From an uncultured Bacteroidota bacterium (GTDB taxonomy: Bacteria > Bacteroidota > Bacteroidia > Flavobacteriales > Flavobacteriaceae), in contig CACKBL010000001.1 in assembly GCA_902598305.1 (NCBI GenBank), positions 62,001 through 126,000 on the forward strand: a stretch of 64,000 nucleotides of DNA. Reading direction: 5' to 3'. The translations under genes and the position numbers were made by a program. Within the stretch, counting starts at the first letter, position 1. Every line of letters starts with the position of its first letter. A model generated the notes under the pieces. It was not told the DNA's origin. It saw nothing but the letters and a program-made list of their open reading frames with translations, and did not search any database. This document shows, piece by piece, positions 10,073 through 17,978 of this stretch.

Positions 10073-10103
10073 CCACAGAGGAGATATTATCCAAGTGACA
10101 GAT
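10073..10103. repeat. Direct repeat B, copy 1
   Basis: The 31 bases match 11628-11658 with one mismatch (A/C). The core folds as CAC...GGAGA-TAT-TCTCC...GTG in copy 2; copy 1 has one mismatch in the inner stem. In copy 2 it directly follows repeat A, whereas here it is about 390 bases away, on the other side of the small gene. Confidence 0.75.
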
Positions 10104-10189
10104 TTTTAATTTTTTCATATAAGTAAATTTTTAAAAATAAAGTTTAACAGCACCCATCAAATAATGTAAATTTTAATAATTTTGCATTT

Positions 10190-11392
10190 ATGAAAAAATT
10201 ACCTGTTACAGTATTAAGTGGATTTTTAGGAGCTGGAAAAACAACATTACTCAACCATATATTACACAATAAAGAGGGTTTGAAAGTAGCTGTAATTGTC
10301 AACGATATGAGTGAAGTAAACATTGATGCTAATCTGGTAAAAAGTGAAAATACCCTATCAAGGACCGAAGAGAAATTAGTTGAAATGAGCAACGGTTGCA
10401 TATGTTGTACACTACGCGAGGACTTAATGGTTGAAGTTGAAAAACTGGCTAAAGCCCAGAGATTTGATTATTTGATAATTGAAAGTACAGGAATTTCAGA
10501 ACCTATTCCAGTAGCACAAACTTTTAGTTTTGAAAGTGAAGATGGTACAATTGACTTAAGTAAATTTAGTTATGTCGATACAATGGTAACTGTTGTAGAT
10601 TCCTTTAATTTTATGAAAGATTTTTCGAGTCCAGAATATCTTACCGACAGAAATTTAACAAACATTGACGGTGATAGTAGAACAATTGTAAATCTTCTTA
10701 CAGACCAGATTGAATTTGCTAACGTAATTCTTTTAAACAAAATTGATCTTATCACAAAATCAGAATTAAGTAATCTTAAAGATATAATTCGTAAGTTAAA
10801 TCCTGAAGCCCAAATCATTTCTACAAATCATTCGAAAGTGAGTTTAAACTGTGTAATAAATACGGGTATTTTTGATTTTGAAAAAGCCGAATCGTCCGCA
10901 GGATGGATCAAGGAACTTGAAAATGAGCACACCCCCGAAACTGAGGAATATGGTATAGGTTCATTTGTTTATAGAAGAAATATACCATTTCATCCAAAAA
11001 AATTTCTAGATTTCGTTCAACAAAAATTTCCATTAAATGTTATTAGAAGTAAAGGTTTGTTCTGGATTGCCTCAAGAAATGACCAAGCTTTAAATTTTAG
11101 TTCTGCTGGAGGGTCTATTAAAGCCGACGCTGCTGGTGTGTGGTGGGTATCTATGCCATTTTCTGAAAGAATTAAATATGCAAGTTTTATTGATAATCAA
11201 GAAGAGATTGAGTCTGGATGGGAAAAAGACTTCGGAGATAGAAAAATTGAGCTTGTTTTTATTGGACAGAACCTAAATGTAGATGCAATTACTCACGAAC
11301 TGGATTTATGTCTCTTAAACGAAAATGAATTAGTAGATTTGAAAAATGGAAATTTATCACTTGAAGATAGGTGGCCAATCCCTAATTTATAA
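10190..11392 (+). CDS. COG0523 (CobW/ZNG1-like) metal-associated GTPase
   Basis: A 400-residue G3E-family P-loop GTPase. Members insert or deliver metals, mostly zinc or cobalt, to client enzymes, and many are induced by zinc shortage. Visible motifs: Walker [10 protein letters not shown] (11-19), the metal-binding CxCC motif NGCICC (C70, C72, C73), ESTGISEP switch region, NKID (183-186), and a CobW C-terminal domain with [19 protein letters not shown]. The end of the protein ([19 protein letters not shown]) is typical of the zinc-type subgroup. The ATG at 10190 gives the normal N-terminus. It lies alone between repeats B1 and A2, so it may be cargo of a small island at the mnmE 3' end. The client is unknown. 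Confidence 0.9.
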   Translation: MKKLPVTVLSGFLGAGKTTLLNHILHNKEGLKVAVIVNDMSEVNIDANLVKSENTLSRTEEKLVEMSNGCICCTLREDLMVEVEKLAKAQRFDYLIIESTGISEPIPVAQTFSFESEDGTIDLSKFSYVDTMVTVVDSFNFMKDFSSPEYLTDRNLTNIDGDSRTIVNLLTDQIEFANVILLNKIDLITKSELSNLKDIIRKLNPEAQIISTNHSKVSLNCVINTGIFDFEKAESSAGWIKELENEHTPETEEYGIGSFVYRRNIPFHPKKFLDFVQQKFPLNVIRSKGLFWIASRNDQALNFSSAGGSIKADAAGVWWVSMPFSERIKYASFIDNQEEIESGWEKDFGDRKIELVFIGQNLNVDAITHELDLCLLNENELVDLKNGNLSLEDRWPIPNL

Positions 11393-11498
11393 ATATCAAT
11401 CAACTTAATTAATTTTTTTGGTCAGTAGTTGCTCTTTGTAGTATGTTCTTGTCAAAAAATGATGTACATATATGGTACAAATCAGCGTAAGTGTATGA

Positions 11499-11534
11499 TT
11501 ATCAATGCTAAAAACTTTCTGCATTGGTAAGTAA
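11499..11534 (+). pseudogene. Remnant of an mnmE 3' end (second copy)
   Basis: Read in the frame ending at the TAA 11532-11534, this stretch gives LSMLKTFCIGK-stop, against LSNIFSKFCIGK-stop in the real mnmE. A stop codon (11496-11498) closes the frame upstream, so nothing is expressed. FCI is encoded by TTC TGC ATT here but TTT TGC ATA in mnmE: the residues are kept with synonymous changes. That suggests the tail of another mnmE allele rather than a recent local copy. It sits exactly where repeat A copy 2 begins. Confidence 0.6.
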
Positions 11535-11620
11535 TGATGTATTTAACAGGTTTAAAGGCAGTTTAAGAGCTTCTAAAGCCCCTACTCTGCTTTATTGGGA
11601 TTACTTTACCATAAAACAAC
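11526..11620. repeat. Direct repeat A, copy 2
   Basis: Second copy of repeat A, 64/65 identical over 11526-11590, then diverged to about 11620. It retains the tandem ATG and the same 10-codon frame. The AGGCAG/CTGCTT stem is kept through a wobble pair. It is preceded by the mnmE tail remnant and followed after 7 bases by repeat B. Confidence 0.85.
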
Positions 11621-11627
11621 TTTCATC

Positions 11628-11658
11628 CCACAGAGGAGATATTCTCCAAGTGACAGAT
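11628..11658. repeat. Direct repeat B, copy 2
   Basis: It matches 10073-10103 at 30 of 31 positions. It contains a perfect 5-bp hairpin GGAGA-TAT-TCTCC inside an outer CAC/GTG pairing. The region from 11393 to 11748 holds only this repeat array, the mnmE remnant, and about 90 AT-rich bases that should carry the promoter of the next lipoprotein gene. Confidence 0.75.
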
Positions 11659-11748
11659 ATTCACTTATTTTTATAAAATAAATATCTTATTTATTAAGTT
11701 CATTTACTAATTTGTATATTGTATCTGTTAACCATAAATTAAATAGTA

Positions 11749-12279
11749 ATGAAAAAACTCTTAATTATAATTGTATCGATAGGATTTTTTAGTTGTGCTG
11801 AAACCAAATTAAGTACAGTTTCTACAATAAAAGTAAAAGATGAAAGAGCACAAAAAATCTCTGACATGATGAAAGGTTATGTAAATAACAACCTTGATTC
11901 GAGTATTATTTCGGATGATGCTAAAATTAAATTTAATAACCTAGATATGACTAAAACTGACTTTGAAGAGCTTGTAATTACTCATCATGCGATGTTTAGT
12001 GAAATCAGTTTTCCCGATGGTTGGATAGAGACAACAAATTATACTGGTGATGATGTAAAAAGTGCTGGAGGTAGATACGCAGACGGATACGGTAGCACTT
12101 GGACTAGTCAGTGGAGCGACTGGAGCGCGGTATCAAAAATTTCTGGAGATACGTTATCAAATCCTTGCTTTTTTGGATATAAATGGGAAAATGATAAAAT
12201 TGTAGAAGTACAAGCTATTTTTCCTGATGAGGTCTTCAATAAAGAATTCGCAATGTTTATGGAAGCCAATAAAAAATAA
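11749..12279 (+). CDS. Lipoprotein, possible SnoaL/NTF2-like fold
   Basis: A 176-residue predicted lipoprotein: signal MKKLLIIIVSIGFFSC with the lipid-acceptor cysteine at residue 16. The mature part has the layout of NTF2-like/SnoaL proteins (a leading helix, then MTKTDFEELVITHHAMFSEISF and strands with many aromatics: WIETTNYTG, WTSQWSDWSAV). Two other lipoproteins in this window (minus 17385-17912, plus 31408-31923) have a similar layout and may be distant relatives. Function unknown; small-molecule binding is only suggested by the fold guess. Confidence 0.6.
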   Translation: MKKLLIIIVSIGFFSCAETKLSTVSTIKVKDERAQKISDMMKGYVNNNLDSSIISDDAKIKFNNLDMTKTDFEELVITHHAMFSEISFPDGWIETTNYTGDDVKSAGGRYADGYGSTWTSQWSDWSAVSKISGDTLSNPCFFGYKWENDKIVEVQAIFPDEVFNKEFAMFMEANKK

Positions 12280-12343
12280 TCATCTCCAAATACTATTAAT
12301 TAATTACAGTTATTTCTATATAAAGTGACCTAGGTATATAAAT

Positions 12344-12838
12344 TTATTTATAAACTTGGTATATTTCGTGTTGAAACATGTATCCACTTTTTTCGTCTAA
12401 AAAGGATCCTAAGCCAATTGCAATTACTTCATTTAAATAACTAAACTTTTTGCTAGATGTCATAAATCTCCATTGAGTTTCGAATTTTAGGGGTTTGAAA
12501 GTATCAATCTCATAATTTAGTATTCCACTTGCTTTGCAAAATATTTTCTCACCTCCATCGGTAAGCATTACGAGGTCTATATCTAATTCACTATAGTTTG
12601 TTCCGTTTTTAGAATATGACTTAAAAAAATCTCCTCCTACTGGCAACACTTTTCCAGAAGTAATACCATCAAATTCTCCTTTTGTGTATGGTGCGTAACT
12701 AGTTTGGATATTCAAATATTCTCCAGGTTGAGAGTAATCACCAACCGAAACTTTAATATTAAATATCTTTTTTGTCTTTAGTTCTTGAGAAAAACACACA
12801 GTGTTAAGCAGTAAAAAAAATAATATTAAGTTTTTCAT
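12344..12838 (-). CDS. Hypothetical secreted protein
   Basis: A 164-residue protein with a clear SPI signal peptide (MKNLILFFLLLNTVCFSQ, cleavage near residue 18). The mature part is beta-rich with no family I recognise (NIKVSVGDYSQPGEYLNIQTSYAPY; LVMLTDGGEKIFCKASG). It is convergent with the lipoprotein gene at 11749-12279, with a 64-base gap. The 193-base stretch after its start (12839-13031) holds an 8-bp inverted repeat (12885-12892 and 12944-12951) with a long loop and nothing else convincing. Confidence 0.55.
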   Translation of the reverse strand: MKNLILFFLLLNTVCFSQELKTKKIFNIKVSVGDYSQPGEYLNIQTSYAPYTKGEFDGITSGKVLPVGGDFFKSYSKNGTNYSELDIDLVMLTDGGEKIFCKASGILNYEIDTFKPLKFETQWRFMTSSKKFSYLNEVIAIGLGSFLDEKSGYMFQHEIYQVYK

Positions 12839-13031
12839 TTAATTAATTTTATGGTTAGTTCAAAAATATTAAAATATTTAAAAGACCCTATATTGCTATA
12901 TTAGATTTCTCCATTCCACAGGAATTACAATTATATTTTCAGGTATAGGGTTTCTTAATAAGAAATAAACTCAATTCGAAAACAAACCACTCTCAAGAAA
13001 ACCACTACTCTACTTTATTCTGTAGGTAAGG

Positions 13032-13313
13032 TTAAACTTTGTTTAACTCAAAAATTTCATAACTTACCAAAACTTCATCAAAAATTGGTTTCGATACAGA
13101 ATTTGAGCCATCCAAAAATGAATTCAAAGCATTTTCATCATGTACAACAATCTTAAACATTACTGCATTCTTATCAGGGGAAACTGTACCTAAAGTTTTA
13201 GTCAAATCCGCAATTTTTCTTCTTTCATTCATCCCCTCTTCAGACTGCATAAAGCCCATAAATTTGTCAAACTTACCTTCTTTAAGCTTTGCAACAACAA
13301 GTATATCTTTCAT
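13032..13313 (-). CDS. Small dimeric alpha/beta-barrel-like protein (DUF3764-like)
   Basis: A 93-residue cytoplasmic protein. The pattern MKDILVVAKLKEGKFDKFMGFM...NAVMFKIVVHDENALNSFL...EVLVSYEIFEL has the strand-helix-strand-strand-helix-strand layout of small ferredoxin-like (ABM/DUF3764-type) proteins that dimerise through their sheets. No active-site motif can be identified. It is divergent from menG, with a 205-base AT-rich gap (13314-13518) in which I see no further feature. Confidence 0.5.
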   Translation of the reverse strand: MKDILVVAKLKEGKFDKFMGFMQSEEGMNERRKIADLTKTLGTVSPDKNAVMFKIVVHDENALNSFLDGSNSVSKPIFDEVLVSYEIFELNKV

Positions 13314-13518
13314 TTAAATTGATTTAAGGTTAATAATACCTAAAGTACAATTTATTTATGAACTTAATAAAGAGAATATGATTTTGATTCAAAAACGCCT
13401 AGGAATATAAAAAGTAAATTAAGAAAGTTTGTTTTCATTTTAATAAGTTTATAATTAATAAAATACAATACTAGTTATTTAGGAATTAATGAATTAGAAT
13501 AAATAACTTGAATCAGTT

Positions 13519-14244
13519 ATGTCATACGAAATAAATAAAAAAGCAGTAGGTGAAATCGAAGAAATGTTTAATTCTATTTCTAACGAGTATGATTTTTTAA
13601 ACAAAATAATAACCTTTGGAACAGATGCAAAAAATAAAAAAGAAATTGCGAGTTTAGTCAAAGAAAAAAAGCCAAGTAAAGTTTTAGATATTGCTACAGG
13701 AACAGCCGACATTCCAATCAACTTGTCTATAATTGAAAACTGCCAAATTACAGGAGTAGATATTTCAAAAAATATGATTTCAATAGGGAGAAAAAAAATA
13801 AAAAGTAAAAACTTATTAAAAAAGATAAATCTTGAAATGGGAAATGCTGAAAAGTTAAAATATAACAGTAATTACTTTGATGTCGTTACTATTTGTTTTG
13901 GTGTTAGAAATTTTCAAAATTTAGAGAGGAGTCTTAACGAAGCCCACAGAGTTTTAAAAAATTCAGGAAGACTTATAATTTACGAAACATCAACACCAAA
14001 AAATTTAATTATTAGGTTTTTTTACTTAATCATTTCTAGTTTATTTATTCCATTAATAGGTTTACTGTTTTCAAAAAATCCTGGTGCTTATTTTTATTTA
14101 CAAAAGTCATCAAAAGTATTTCCATCAGGAAAAAAGTTTTTGAAAATATTATCAAAAGTTGGTTTTTATGATTTTGAGATTAGAGAAAAATTATTTGGTA
14201 GTTTATCTATATATATAGCAAAAAAAATTGATTTAATTAAATAG
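13519..14244 (+). CDS. menG: Demethylmenaquinone methyltransferase (MenG/UbiE)
   Basis: SAM-dependent methylation of demethylmenaquinone, the last step of menaquinone synthesis. The 241-residue protein is of the usual length. The SAM site motif I is VLDIATGTADIPI, followed by ITGVDISKNMI (motif with acidic ribose-binding residue), and the UbiE signature FDVVTICFGVRNFQNLERSLNEAHRVLKNSGRLIIYE; near the end is GAYFYLQKSSKVFPSG, matching the family's conserved YxYLxxSxxxFP. Menaquinone is the respiratory quinone expected for Bacteroidota. It appears to be transcribed alone. Confidence 0.92.
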   Translation: MSYEINKKAVGEIEEMFNSISNEYDFLNKIITFGTDAKNKKEIASLVKEKKPSKVLDIATGTADIPINLSIIENCQITGVDISKNMISIGRKKIKSKNLLKKINLEMGNAEKLKYNSNYFDVVTICFGVRNFQNLERSLNEAHRVLKNSGRLIIYETSTPKNLIIRFFYLIISSLFIPLIGLLFSKNPGAYFYLQKSSKVFPSGKKFLKILSKVGFYDFEIREKLFGSLSIYIAKKIDLIK

Positions 14245-14317
14245 ATACAATTCATATCAGTTAAATTTTTCAATTAACTGCTTTTTTATATATTGAAAAT
14301 ACTAAAACTTCATTAAA

Positions 14318-14407
14318 ATGAAAGGAATCAGTAAAGAGTGGATTCTAATTTGGATTACTTTAATTTTAGCAATTCTATTGAATCTTTACAATAGAGGTTA
14401 TTTCTAG
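14318..14407 (+). CDS. Possible 29-residue single-span membrane peptide
   Basis: ATG at 14318, stop at 14405; the peptide is MKGISKEWILIWITLILAI followed by LLNLYNRGYF, a short charged head, one membrane helix and a basic tail. It lies between menG and the InlB-like lipoproteins. Similar one-span peptides occur at 16178 and 16621. Support is only the clean start, the hydrophobic profile and this recurrence. It may be a real small protein of unknown role or chance. Confidence 0.35.
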   Translation: MKGISKEWILIWITLILAILLNLYNRGYF

Positions 14408-14500
14408 ATTTAAAAAAATATATATCTGGTAATAATCGAATTGGTTATGTAAATTAATTTACTTTTAAAATAAAACTAATTTATTTTTATCTTTACGATA

Positions 14501-14848
14501 ATGAATAATCTTTTAGCTAATTCACTTTTTTCTCTCTTTATATTCTCACTAGTTTGCAGTTGTACCTCAGATAAAGTAGAAGAAGAATCCCCTACTCCTA
14601 CTCAATACACCTTGACAGTTACTGCTGGAGAAGGAGGATCAGTAGCACATCCTCCCATTGCAATTTATAATGAAGGAGAAACATTAACACTTACAGCAAC
14701 TGCAGATGAGGGATATATGCCTGATCGATGGGTAGGTACTGATCTTCGTAAGAATCATAGATGCAATACTACCATACGCCACTGTCGATGTATTGTAACT
14801 ATAAATGCAAATAGAGATATTATAGCTTATTTTAAAAAGATAGAATAA
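14501..14848 (+). CDS. Small lipoprotein with InlB B-repeat-like domain (1 of 3)
   Basis: A 115-residue protein, lipobox LVCSC after a hydrophobic signal (acceptor Cys about residue 21). The mature part is essentially one divergent InlB B-repeat (PF18998-like): YTLTVTAGEGGSV...YNEGETLTLTATADEGYMPDRWVG, ending in NRDIIAYF. A cysteine-bearing insert (RCNTTIRHCRC) sits before the last strand. Three such genes follow each other; a Bacteroidota -7-like box TATCTTTA at 14488-14495 could drive the set, though no good -33 is seen. In other proteins these repeats are extracellular adhesion or spacer modules; here a single repeat is tethered to the membrane. Confidence 0.75.
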   Translation: MNNLLANSLFSLFIFSLVCSCTSDKVEEESPTPTQYTLTVTAGEGGSVAHPPIAIYNEGETLTLTATADEGYMPDRWVGTDLRKNHRCNTTIRHCRCIVTINANRDIIAYFKKIE

Positions 14849-14861
14849 ATTTTTCACTAAC

Positions 14862-15200
14862 ATGAAAACTGTTTGGTTGCCTACTTTTTTGTGTCTTATA
14901 TCTATATCACTAATTTACAGGTGTTCTAATAAAGAAGAAGAACCTGAATCTATAAATCGTACTCTATTTAAATTGACTGTTAGTGCTGGAGAAGGAGGTA
15001 TAGTATCGCCTGATGCTACTGGATATTATTATGAAGGAATAACAATAACACTAACAGCAACACCAGACGAGGGATACGTTTTTGACCGTTGGTTAGGAAG
15101 TGATTTTGATAACAATGGATGTGCTTTTGCCCGTTTCTGTCGAACTGCTATAACGATGTATTCTGACAGAGATGTTGAAGCTTTTTTTAAAAAGGAATAA
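14862..15200 (+). CDS. Small lipoprotein with InlB B-repeat-like domain (2 of 3)
   Basis: A 112-residue paralogue of the preceding gene, 13 bases downstream. It has a signal region ending LIYRC, an odd lipobox because Arg sits at -1, and then FKLTVSAGEGGIV...YYEGITITLTATPDEGYVFDRWLGSD, with the cysteine insert NGCAFARFC and a DVEAFF end. Clearly a tandem duplicate of the first. The stop overlaps the start of the third gene (TAATG), so the set is probably one transcript. Confidence 0.75.
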   Translation: MKTVWLPTFLCLISISLIYRCSNKEEEPESINRTLFKLTVSAGEGGIVSPDATGYYYEGITITLTATPDEGYVFDRWLGSDFDNNGCAFARFCRTAITMYSDRDVEAFFKKE

Positions 15201-15583
15201 TGAAATTTAAACTAATTTTTACAATAACTCTAATCTTTTTATCCTGTACAAAAAATAGCATAGAAAAGGAAATTCCAGAAAATATCAAATTAATTGAGGA
15301 AATTAGAAATTATGAGGTTTCTATATTTTCGTCAGAGGGAGGAACTATAAGTGTTGAAAACGTTGATTATAATTCAACGGATTATACAAGTTCACACCAA
15401 TCAGGAACAATATTAAACTTAAATGCTGAACCCAAGGAAGGATTTAAATTTATTGGTTGGACAGGTTACAAGTGTATTAAATGCGGTTGGCAAAGAATGG
15501 AGTTTGTTAGTTACGAGAAATCAATTTCAATAACTATAAGCTCTCATTTATCATTAACAGCAAATTTTGAGACTATTAATTAA
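15200..15583 (+). CDS. Small lipoprotein with InlB B-repeat-like domain (3 of 3)
   Basis: A 127-residue lipoprotein (MKFKLIFTITLIFLSC, acceptor Cys16). The repeat is more diverged than in its neighbours: YEVSIFSSEGGTISVENVDYN...GTILNLNAEPKEGFKFIGWTGYKCIKCGW...LTANF. The paired cysteines (CIKC) occupy the same place as in the other two. The 166 bases after it (15584-15749) show no gene. Confidence 0.72.
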   Translation: MKFKLIFTITLIFLSCTKNSIEKEIPENIKLIEEIRNYEVSIFSSEGGTISVENVDYNSTDYTSSHQSGTILNLNAEPKEGFKFIGWTGYKCIKCGWQRMEFVSYEKSISITISSHLSLTANFETIN

Positions 15584-15749
15584 GGGAATTCAAAGAAAAA
15601 CAAATAATAAGTTCCACCCTTTATATAGACATAATGATATTTAATATCAAACAATCTCAGGGGATTTAAAATAGTCAGTAATCAAATTGAAGATATTTTA
15701 ATTAACTTGGTTTTTTATATATTGTCCTATTAATTATAAATCAATTTTA

Positions 15750-16151
15750 ATGAAAAAAATAATTATTTCTTTATTGTTCTTATTATCAAACGCTATATTT
15801 TACGGGCAAAACCAGGAAAGATTGAGTGTTCACTTTTTTGATATCCCCGAAAATTTAGAATCTGAGTTTTTAAAATTTAATTCTGAAGTGAACACAGTTT
15901 TAGAAAATGCTGGCTATGGAAAAAGTTTTTACAAACTTTACAAAGTAAAAAAAGAGGATGAAAACAAAACTCTCAGATATTTTCAGATTAGTTCATACAC
16001 TAGTGACAAACATTACGAAATGACTCACAATGTCAGTGATGAATATAAAAATTTATGGGACAAAATGTGGGATTCTGATATTGGAAAAAAGGTGTGGACA
16101 TTTGATAATAAAACCCACATTTATAGAAAAGTATTTAGAGTTTATAATTAA
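15750..16151 (+). CDS. Hypothetical secreted protein
   Basis: A 133-residue protein with signal peptide MKKIIISLLFLLSNAIFYGQ (cleavage near residue 20). The mature part (RLSVHFFDIPENLESEFLKFNSEVNTVLENAGYGKSFYKLYKV...RYFQISSYTSDKHYEMTHN) has an alternating strand-helix layout that might be a dimeric alpha/beta barrel, but no family motif is recognisable. Function unknown. Confidence 0.5.
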   Translation: MKKIIISLLFLLSNAIFYGQNQERLSVHFFDIPENLESEFLKFNSEVNTVLENAGYGKSFYKLYKVKKEDENKTLRYFQISSYTSDKHYEMTHNVSDEYKNLWDKMWDSDIGKKVWTFDNKTHIYRKVFRVYN

Positions 16152-16177
16152 ATTCTTAACAACTGTAAATTTTCAAA

Positions 16178-16279
16178 ATGAAAAATATAGCCTGGTATAA
16201 TTGGGTAATAATAATTTGTACAATCATATGCATAATCTGCTTGATTTATATTCAATACCAAAAAACATTTAATAAATAA
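16178..16279 (+). CDS. Possible 33-residue single-span membrane peptide
   Basis: ATG 16178 to TAA 16277-16279. It has a short head with two tryptophans (MKNIAWYNW), one strongly hydrophobic helix containing three cysteines (VIIICTIICIICLIYI) and a basic tail. Not recognised. It is close in style to the peptides at 14318 and 16621. Evidence is limited to the hydrophobic profile and position. Confidence 0.3.
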   Translation: MKNIAWYNWVIIICTIICIICLIYIQYQKTFNK

Positions 16280-16343
16280 GTCCTTTAAATGTTGATACCA
16301 GAATTATATTTAAGTTTTTATACTTACCAAAATTACTTTTTTT

Positions 16344-16571
16344 ATGAGTACAAAAGAATACTATAATTCAAGAAAACAAGATTTTATAAAAGACCTCATT
16401 GAACTGATAAATAAGCACATCAATCAAGAGTATGAATCCATAGAAAACTCTATGAAAGACTACAACGAATTGAGTAAAGATTTTGCTTCTAATGAATGGA
16501 TTAAAGTTTATAAAGAAGTTATTAAAGATGCATTAAATGAAGGTACTGACTTTGTAAATAAAACCTTATAA
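16344..16571 (+). CDS. Hypothetical small helical protein
   Basis: A 75-residue, charged, leucine-poor protein with no signal peptide or membrane segment, probably all-helical (RKQDFIKDLIELINKHINQEYESIENSMKDYNELSKDF). No family recognised. It lies between two tiny membrane-peptide frames on the same strand. Confidence 0.45.
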   Translation: MSTKEYYNSRKQDFIKDLIELINKHINQEYESIENSMKDYNELSKDFASNEWIKVYKEVIKDALNEGTDFVNKTL

Positions 16572-16620
16572 TCGAAAAGCAAGTTTAATTTTTTTAAATT
16601 TGGTAGTAAAGCATTATCAT

Positions 16621-16752
16621 ATGATTAAATGGCATAAAAAAATGTTAGATAAAATAATGAAAAAAACTGGTTTAAATGCATACCAAGTTGCATGGATTGC
16701 TTTTATAAAGGGGATATTGTTTACCGTTATTATGTATGAACTTATTCTTTGA
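16621..16752 (+). CDS. Small membrane protein, 43 residues
   Basis: ATG 16621 to TGA 16750-16752. A basic amphipathic N-terminus (MIKWHKKMLDKIMKKTG) is followed by LNAYQVAWIAFIKG and a hydrophobic end (ILFTVIMYELIL). The ordered mix of a charged helix and one membrane span, with a glycine-bounded boundary, makes chance less likely than for the other short frames here. Function unknown. No other gene occupies 16572-16813. Confidence 0.5.
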   Translation: MIKWHKKMLDKIMKKTGLNAYQVAWIAFIKGILFTVIMYELIL

Positions 16753-16813
16753 AGGGGATTTAATTCAAAAAAACAAGTTTGTATTTTTTCTCAATTTTAA
16801 TAAATCTAATATA

Positions 16814-17233
16814 TTAAACCAAAGTTGCTTTTAATAATATTTTGCAATTTAGAACTCCAGAAATAGGACAATTATCTTTAGCTTCATTTGCCAACTCAAT
16901 AAATTTATCTTCTGAAATATTAGAAACCTTTCCATTTAAATTTAATTCAATAGATAAAATTTTACCATCCTCAAAAGTTAGTATTGCGTCTGTGTTCAAC
17001 TCCTCAGGACTTAAATTAGCTTCATTTAGAACAAAACTTAATTTCATATTAAAACATCCAGCTAGAGCAGCTGCTATAAGTTCTTCAGGATTTGTTCCAA
17101 GGGTACCATTATCATTTTCAAATCTTGTTTTAAATGTATAGGGCATATCGTTAAAAGCTCCACTCTGTGCATTTAAAGTTCCTTTTCCATTAGACCCATC
17201 TCCTGCCCAAATTGCATTTATTCTTCTTTTCAT
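16814..17233 (-). CDS. OsmC-family hydroperoxide reductase
   Basis: A 139-residue cytoplasmic OsmC/Ohr-type protein reducing organic hydroperoxides with its two conserved cysteines. Visible are the first (AALAGCFNMKL, C60) and second (AKDNCPISGVLNC, C122), both intact in the expected context, plus the GTNPEELIAAALAGCF hallmark and the start MKRRINAIWAGDGSNGKG typical of OsmC rather than Ohr. Length matches the family. Transcribed alone on the minus strand. Confidence 0.9.
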   Translation of the reverse strand: MKRRINAIWAGDGSNGKGTLNAQSGAFNDMPYTFKTRFENDNGTLGTNPEELIAAALAGCFNMKLSFVLNEANLSPEELNTDAILTFEDGKILSIELNLNGKVSNISEDKFIELANEAKDNCPISGVLNCKILLKATLV

Positions 17234-17339
17234 AGATGTTTTTTTTACAATATATGATTACTTTTCATTTTTTAAGTTAGTGGTGGGTGAAATTTTAATT
17301 TCAAGTACTTTTAGTTTTATTTTCTTTTAAATTTAATAT

Positions 17340-17368
17340 AAAAAAAGCCCCTTTTATAAGGAGCTTTA
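17340..17368 (-). terminator. Rho-independent terminator after the 17385-17912 gene
   Basis: On the minus strand a 10-bp stem (17344-17353 with 17358-17367, one mismatch, loop of four) is followed by a run of seven T. It begins 17 bases past the stop of the lipoprotein gene, which it would terminate. Confidence 0.8.
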
Positions 17369-17384
17369 AAATTAAAAATTAAGG

Positions 17385-17912
17385 TTACTGGGTTGGTCTA
17401 CTAAATTGTACTACCCTTGTAATCTTGTCATTTTCATTTAAATAAATTCTTTCATAAAAATTATTAGAATCTGTAGATCCATCTTTTTTGTATCTTATTT
17501 CAGAAAAAACAGTAGTTACAACTCTATCTTTTGAATTTTCGATTTTCAAAGGCATTATGTAAGCATAATTTCTAGATATTGAATCCCAATCTGATTGTCG
17601 TTCAACAATAAAATTTGTGTTGGTCATATCAACATCAAAAGTACCAGCAATATCAGCTGGATGAAACTTAACAGTATCAGCTGTCATTTCAACCATGAGA
17701 TTTGGATCCATATTTTCATATGCATCCATGAATTTTTTTACTATGTCAGAATCTTTTTTGTCACCTGCCACAAATCCGTTTCCGGTCCACGAATAACCTT
17801 TTCTTAACCATTCACCAAATATTTTATCCTTATTTGAAACCTCATTATTTGATGGACTTTCACAATAAAGAATTACGAATGATAATAAAAATAAATAAAT
17901 TGTTTTTTTCAT
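17385..17912 (-). CDS. Lipoprotein, SnoaL/NTF2-like
   Basis: A 175-residue lipoprotein (signal MKKTIYLFLLSFVILYC, acceptor Cys17). The mature part has a helix then VKKFMDAYENMDPNLMVEMTADTVKFHPADIAGTFDVD, the characteristic NTF2-like layout, and beta strands with the end ITRVVQFSRP. Related in style to the genes at 11749 and 31408. Such periplasmic NTF2-like lipoproteins have no agreed function. A good terminator follows the gene. Confidence 0.65.
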   Translation of the reverse strand: MKKTIYLFLLSFVILYCESPSNNEVSNKDKIFGEWLRKGYSWTGNGFVAGDKKDSDIVKKFMDAYENMDPNLMVEMTADTVKFHPADIAGTFDVDMTNTNFIVERQSDWDSISRNYAYIMPLKIENSKDRVVTTVFSEIRYKKDGSTDSNNFYERIYLNENDKITRVVQFSRPTQ

Positions 17913-17978
17913 AATAAATTGATTTATAGATAATTATCTAAATTAAAAAATTATAAATTACTTTCAAAAGATATTTAT

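Noticed and set aside
12885-13025. A possible third copy of repeat B/A (CATTCCACAG at about 12912; CTACTCTACTTTATT at about 13005) plus an ACCCTATA/TATAGGGT inverted repeat
   Set aside because: Matches are only 10-15 bases and in the reverse order (B-like before A-like). In such AT-rich DNA this is not distinguishable from chance.
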